Below the pieces are notes generated by a model that was not told the origin of the DNA, did not search any database, and was given only the letters and a program-made list of their open reading frames with translations. Position numbers and translations under genes: made by a program. A stretch of 8,389 bases of DNA from UMGS1002 sp045586785. Lineage in GTDB: Bacteria; Bacillota; Clostridia; Oscillospirales; CAG-272. Shown here piece by piece: positions 5,423 through 8,389 of this stretch (positions are counted from its first letter, which is position 1; the number at the start of each line of letters is the position of its first letter). The DNA lies in assembly GCA_045586785.1 (NCBI GenBank), contig JAZNBA010000009.1, forward strand, positions 1-8,389, written 5' to 3'.

Positions 5423-5448
5423 AAAAATTCCTCCTAAATCAAATTAAA

Positions 5449-5627
5449 TTAATCTACAAGTCTGTGCATCACTTTGTTTGCGGAATAGTGATCGTAATTT
5501 GCTTCCATATATATTTCTTTTTCGGAGAAAGCATCGTTCCAGATATTGAATTTTTCTATTGCTTTCTCTTAAACACAAAGGGACGGTTCTCTTGTGTTTC
5601 TTTTAATTGTTCAACAATATCAGAATT
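5449..5627 (-). pseudogene. Decayed small gene interrupted by REP copy C
   Basis: The minus strand carries two coherent pieces. The upstream piece reads NSDIVEQLK just after AAGGAGGG (5635-5642). The downstream piece (5452-5568) reads EKAIEKFNIWNDAFSEKE and so on to HRLVD and a stop at 5449-5451, 26 bases from the start of the ceramidase-like gene. REP copy C lies between them and shifts the frame. Removing 32 bases (the palindrome plus AAG) joins the pieces into one frame of about 49 residues. The codon where a start is expected, 5 bases after AGGAGG, is ATA, one transition from ATG; the nearer ATG at 5632-5634 abuts the ribosome site and opens a 4-codon frame only. The family is not recognised. 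It could also be the tail of a larger gene. Confidence 0.4.
5572..5598 (+). repeat. REP-like palindrome, copy C
   Basis: A 27-base unit identical to copy A except for one base (A instead of G after AACACAA). The arms AAACACAA/TTGTGTTT extend one base further on each side (5571-5599). It lies within the decayed small gene between promoter and ceramidase-like gene. Confidence 0.85.
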
Positions 5628-5648
5628 TATTCATCCCTCCTTGTGTTA

Positions 5649-5677
5649 ATTATACTCTTTGACAGCCAAAATGTCAA
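5649..5677 (-). promoter_or_regulatory. Perfect consensus sigma-A promoter
   Basis: On the minus strand, TTGACA (5672-5677) and TATAAT (5649-5654) are separated by exactly 17 bases. The predicted start (about 5642) is almost at the ribosome site AAGGAGGG, so the leader is extremely short. It drives the decayed small gene and the ceramidase-like gene. It begins 22 bases past the stop of the DUF4867 gene; an AT-rich 6-bp hairpin with a T-run (5681-5701) may end that upstream operon. Confidence 0.85.
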
Positions 5678-5699
5678 GCAAAAAAATCAAGACGGTGAT

Positions 5700-6347
5700 T
5701 TAATACTTTATCTCAAAATTCGTTCCCGTGATCCCCGCGACAGCGCCCTGTTTAATTTTGGCTTCGTTCTCTACGTGAGCCAGCAACCACTTATTCTTAG
5801 CCGTGACCCGCTTGTCCGCCAAAGGCTTCTCCAGCGCTGTATTGGTGCCAACAGGCAGGCACACCACACTACGGAAACCGGCATCCTCCACCTGACAAGG
5901 GCAAAAGTGCAACGTGGTGGAAAACACCTCGGCAACCGTCCCCTTGGGCATATAAAACGCCTTGAACAACGAGGAATCGATGGTATTCTCCTTGATGTCC
6001 CAAATGTGCCCCAAAATAAGAATCATATCCGTCACGGCAATGTTCACCTCGCTGCAAGTGTGCCATTCGGTAGCATTCATCCAATGGCTTTGCCCATAGC
6101 AATAGCCAATCTGCGTAGGCAACGTACCAAAACACTCATCCTGTATTTGCTGTGCAACAGGGAGAGCCTCAAAGGCCTCTACCGAGGGCGTATAAACAAT
6201 GCCGGAGGGCATTTCAAAACCTTCAGCGACCTTGATAATTTCATCCGTATTTATATGGCGGAGCGTTCTGCCATAGGTTGAAAATTCCTCATCAAACACC
6301 GAAAACACAGCGATCTCCGGGTTCTTGCTTTGCAATTCTTTTACCAT
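5700..6347 (-). CDS. DUF4867 family protein (cupin-like)
   Basis: A 215-residue cytoplasmic protein matching the DUF4867 family, common in Firmicutes sugar-catabolism clusters; its function has not been settled as far as I know. Landmarks are VFDEEFSTYGRTL (17-29), YTPSVEAFEALPVA (52-65), QIGYCYGQ, then NATEWHTCSEVNIAVTD (91-107), where His96 and Glu100 could bind a metal, FYMPKGT (131-137) and TTLHFCPC (His147), which together suggest a cupin-type beta-barrel. The start is ATG 6347, 5 bases after AGGTGA; the open frame extends upstream to 6452 but overlaps the transporter end and has no ribosome site. The gene begins 20 bases after the stop of the hydrolase/transporter frame, so the two are co-transcribed. 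Family assignment is good; any enzymatic role is inference. Confidence 0.85.
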   Translation of the reverse strand: MVKELQSKNPEIAVFSVFDEEFSTYGRTLRHINTDEIIKVAEGFEMPSGIVYTPSVEAFEALPVAQQIQDECFGTLPTQIGYCYGQSHWMNATEWHTCSEVNIAVTDMILILGHIWDIKENTIDSSLFKAFYMPKGTVAEVFSTTLHFCPCQVEDAGFRSVVCLPVGTNTALEKPLADKRVTAKNKWLLAHVENEAKIKQGAVAGITGTNFEIKY

Positions 6348-6367
6348 ATATTCACCTGCTTTTAAGA

Positions 6368-8389
6368 TTACAAAAATAAATAGAAAAACAGCGGAATCAA
6401 GCCAATCGCCAGCACGTTGGATATACACGCCATACCAGCTCCCAGTGAGCACTCCTTCCCCGCAGAAATGGGGAAAATCACGGTGTTTAGACCCGTAGGC
6501 ATCGTGTGTACCGCCACAATCGTCAAAAGGATTTCCGGCGAGAAATGTAACGCCTTTGCCGATAGAATGAACAGCAACGGCAACACCACCATCCGCATCA
6601 GTACTACCTTGTAAATCAGAAGATTGCTCACGATTTTTTTTATATCAAATTGGGCAATCACACAACCCGTGAGGAGCATCGCAACGGGAGACAGGCAATT
6701 ACTGCAGCCGGTAATCACCTCATTGGCCAGATGCGGCAAGGTGATTTGGGTTAAACCGACCACCATACCAACCACCATAGCAATGACCTGCGGATTCAAA
6801 AAAGACTTTAGGGAAAAGGTGTCCTTATCCATCAACATGCGATAGTCCTTCTGCACCTCTGCCAGATCCAGCGGACCGGGAATGCGGTTGCCCAAGCCGG
6901 CGGAGGTGTCCCACGCCAAAGCTACCCCATCCATCTCCTTAACGGGCCCCAGCTGTGCACCCATACCGACGGTGAAACCGCGGTTTTGACAGTACAGCTT
7001 AACCTCCGGAGGGATTACAGCACGAATATGTTGCGCTAAATCCACCAACGCCGCCGCCATATCCACCTTACCGCTGGTCGCCGTCAAGTTACGGGCAATG
7101 AACACCGCATCGCCGTCGTACAAGCTGAACTTATCCAGAATGTTATCCAGACGGGCAAAGGAAGCCTCCCGCATCTCGGGATATTCCCGTTCAAACCGCA
7201 GATCGGGATAGTTGTTGAGCAGGCGAGTGAAGTCCACCGATAGCTTGATGCCGTAGCGATGCAGCCACGCTGCCTCCTCGGTCAGATATTTTTTATCCAT
7301 CCGCTCCAGATACAGAGCGTCCACCAGCAAAGTGTCAAAATACTGCTGAAAGGTGGGGTTCTCAATCAGGAAATCCCGAATACCGACGGCGCTCATTGGC
7401 ATTCTCACACCTACCTTGCGGGGGTTAGCGGCAGGCACGCTTTCCGCCTGTAACTCCAAGGGGTCGCACAGAGCGACCTCATACATCACCACGTCACCGG
7501 CAGCAATGGTATAGGCACCCTCGCCCACCACGGCAGCAGCGTCCACCTCCACGCAGGCGGGATAATACCCCACCGCGTCCTGCACATCGTCCTCAATGAG
7601 GATCGGTTTGATAGCGACAATCTCCGCCTGTGCCCCCACCACATCGTAGCGGCGAGCGGTATAAGAGTTGTTGGACACCTGCAACAGCAGGGTCTTTTCG
7701 TCTTTGACATTGACGATATACTGTAGCGCCTCATCGGTAGGCTTCACCAGCGTATAGCTATCCAGACAGTCACCCAGATAAGCCTCCACAAAGGGACTCC
7801 ACACGTAGGCCTGCGGAATGCTGGTATCCACCACCTTGCCCACGGCGGGGCGGATATCCTTCTCCTCCAGACCCGTCTCTGCCAGAATCACCGTCACCCT
7901 ACCGTCACCGTGGGTGGTGGTAATGATGGCGGGCTTGCCCTCTACCGTTGCCTCCACCACCGCATCCTCGGTGGGAAGCACATCTAACAATGTCAGATTG
8001 GTCACGGGATATTCTTTATCGCCGTAGACGGCGGAACCGCTGACCGTTTCCTCGCCACCCGCCATCTGAATGCCAAAGTAGGCCATCTGCTTGGTGGCGT
8101 TTTTCGCCTGCAGGACGGTAGGAGCCCACAGCACCACGTGCCCGCCGTTATCTACGAAACGGCGCACCTTATCCTGCACCTCTACTGTGAAGGCAGTATC
8201 GTTCACCAGCACCAGCAGGCGATACTGGTTGAGGATCGCCCCATCCGCATCCGAAAGCAAGACGTCTGTCATCTCGCCGTAACGGGTACTGCACAGCAAA
8301 CCGGTCTCATCGTGGTAAAGACCCGAATCCTCATAACGGGGAAACAGCATCTCCAGAAATGCGTGGGACTGGAAATCGCCGTTATTATA
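6368..8389 (-). CDS. Glycoside-hydrolase-like protein fused in frame to the C-terminal half of an AEC transporter; 5' end outside window
   Basis: One open frame of 673 codons runs from the window edge, so the true start is not seen. Numbered from ATG 8350, residues 1-195 resemble the Rossmann-like trimerisation/GATase-like domain of GH42-type hydrolases (YRLLVLVNDTAF, FVDNGGHVVLWAP). Residues 205-300 look like a beta-sandwich. Residues 320-495 look like part of a TIM-barrel-type domain; exact families are uncertain. From about residue 502 the protein changes character: KDTFSLKSFLNPQVIAMVVG starts five membrane segments (about 517-536, 545-568, 578-600, 604-630, 636-660) with PTGLNTVIFP, the C-terminal half of the auxin efflux carrier (AEC/Mem_trans) family. 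The first five segments of that family are absent. A cytoplasmic sugar enzyme joined to half a carrier is unlikely to work as a unit; a deletion fusion or assembly chimera near 6848 is probable. DUF4867 follows directly. Confidence 0.75.
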   Translation of the reverse strand, partial: YNNGDFQSHAFLEMLFPRYEDSGLYHDETGLLCSTRYGEMTDVLLSDADGAILNQYRLLVLVNDTAFTVEVQDKVRRFVDNGGHVVLWAPTVLQAKNATKQMAYFGIQMAGGEETVSGSAVYGDKEYPVTNLTLLDVLPTEDAVVEATVEGKPAIITTTHGDGRVTVILAETGLEEKDIRPAVGKVVDTSIPQAYVWSPFVEAYLGDCLDSYTLVKPTDEALQYIVNVKDEKTLLLQVSNNSYTARRYDVVGAQAEIVAIKPILIEDDVQDAVGYYPACVEVDAAAVVGEGAYTIAAGDVVMYEVALCDPLELQAESVPAANPRKVGVRMPMSAVGIRDFLIENPTFQQYFDTLLVDALYLERMDKKYLTEEAAWLHRYGIKLSVDFTRLLNNYPDLRFEREYPEMREASFARLDNILDKFSLYDGDAVFIARNLTATSGKVDMAAALVDLAQHIRAVIPPEVKLYCQNRGFTVGMGAQLGPVKEMDGVALAWDTSAGLGNRIPGPLDLAEVQKDYRMLMDKDTFSLKSFLNPQVIAMVVGMVVGLTQITLPHLANEVITGCSNCLSPVAMLLTGCVIAQFDIKKIVSNLLIYKVVLMRMVVLPLLFILSAKALHFSPEILLTIVAVHTMPTGLNTVIFPISAGKECSLGAGMACISNVLAIGLIPLFFYLFL

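Noticed and set aside
3654..5598. CRISPR array from three similar palindromic repeats
   Set aside because: The repeats are irregularly spaced (151 bp and 1.7 kb), in mixed orientation, without uniform spacers or cas genes.
5632..5643. ATG directly after AAGGAGGG as a leader-peptide start (MNKF)
   Set aside because: There is no spacer between the ribosome site and ATG, and the frame has only four codons. The sequence is better explained as a decayed start of the small gene.
5607..6281. A 224-codon plus-strand frame opposite DUF4867
   Set aside because: Antisense shadow of a recognisable protein family; it begins in the promoter region of the other strand and has low-complexity, implausible composition.

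Overview
The window looks like low-to-moderate GC Firmicutes DNA, probably a gut Clostridia member (Oscillospiraceae/Christensenellaceae-like). This rests on the strong AGGAGG ribosome sites, sigma-A promoters, a CoA-disulfide reductase-rhodanese fusion, a DUF4867 protein and clostridial-type REP palindromes. It is a patchwork of a few intact genes separated by scars: truncated genes, a half tRNA, frameshifts and small palindromic repeats. No complete transposase, integrase, CRISPR array or classical defence operon is visible.

Layout. Positions 1-149 are not genomic in this arrangement. A 65-base piece of the first gene is followed by a complete DNBSEQ/MGI library adapter with a 10-base index, and the same 65 bases then start again at 150. 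From 150 to 1192 (+) runs the C-terminal two thirds of a CoA-disulfide reductase/rhodanese fusion, closed by a hairpin terminator. A short MerR-regulator remnant (about 1268-1309) follows. The opposite strand carries an unrecognised 224-residue protein (1334-2008), weakly reminiscent of immunity-protein folds.

From 2040 to 2670 the sequence is mostly non-coding: a 12-bp inverted repeat, a small terminator, the 3' half of a tRNA-Pro gene cut at the anticodon loop with its own terminator (probably an attachment-site scar), and a promoter followed immediately by a terminator-like hairpin. From 2667 to 3615 (-) there is one membrane-anchored, TPR-like protein gene broken by two frameshifts, both in 7-base homopolymers. 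A 205-bp element bounded by inverted 27-bp REP-like palindromes (3654-3858) carries the promoter facing that gene. Beyond it is a 5'-truncated four-cysteine zinc-finger gene (3862-4002, +) and a very strong terminator.

From 4118 to 5677 (-) a consensus promoter drives a decayed small gene, split by a third REP palindrome, and then an intact neutral-ceramidase-superfamily protein that lacks the usual nucleophilic serine. From 5700 to the window end (-) lies a more GC-rich metabolic operon: a DUF4867 protein, preceded by a long open frame that joins a glycoside-hydrolase-like protein in frame to the C-terminal half of an AEC-family transporter.

How the parts work together: the right-hand operon looks like carbohydrate uptake and degradation, and the ceramidase-like hydrolase may belong to a similar catabolic function. 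The left part is a redox/sulfur gene next to a recombination scar. Two points bear on sequence reliability: the adapter at the start, and the homopolymer frameshifts, which may be consensus errors.
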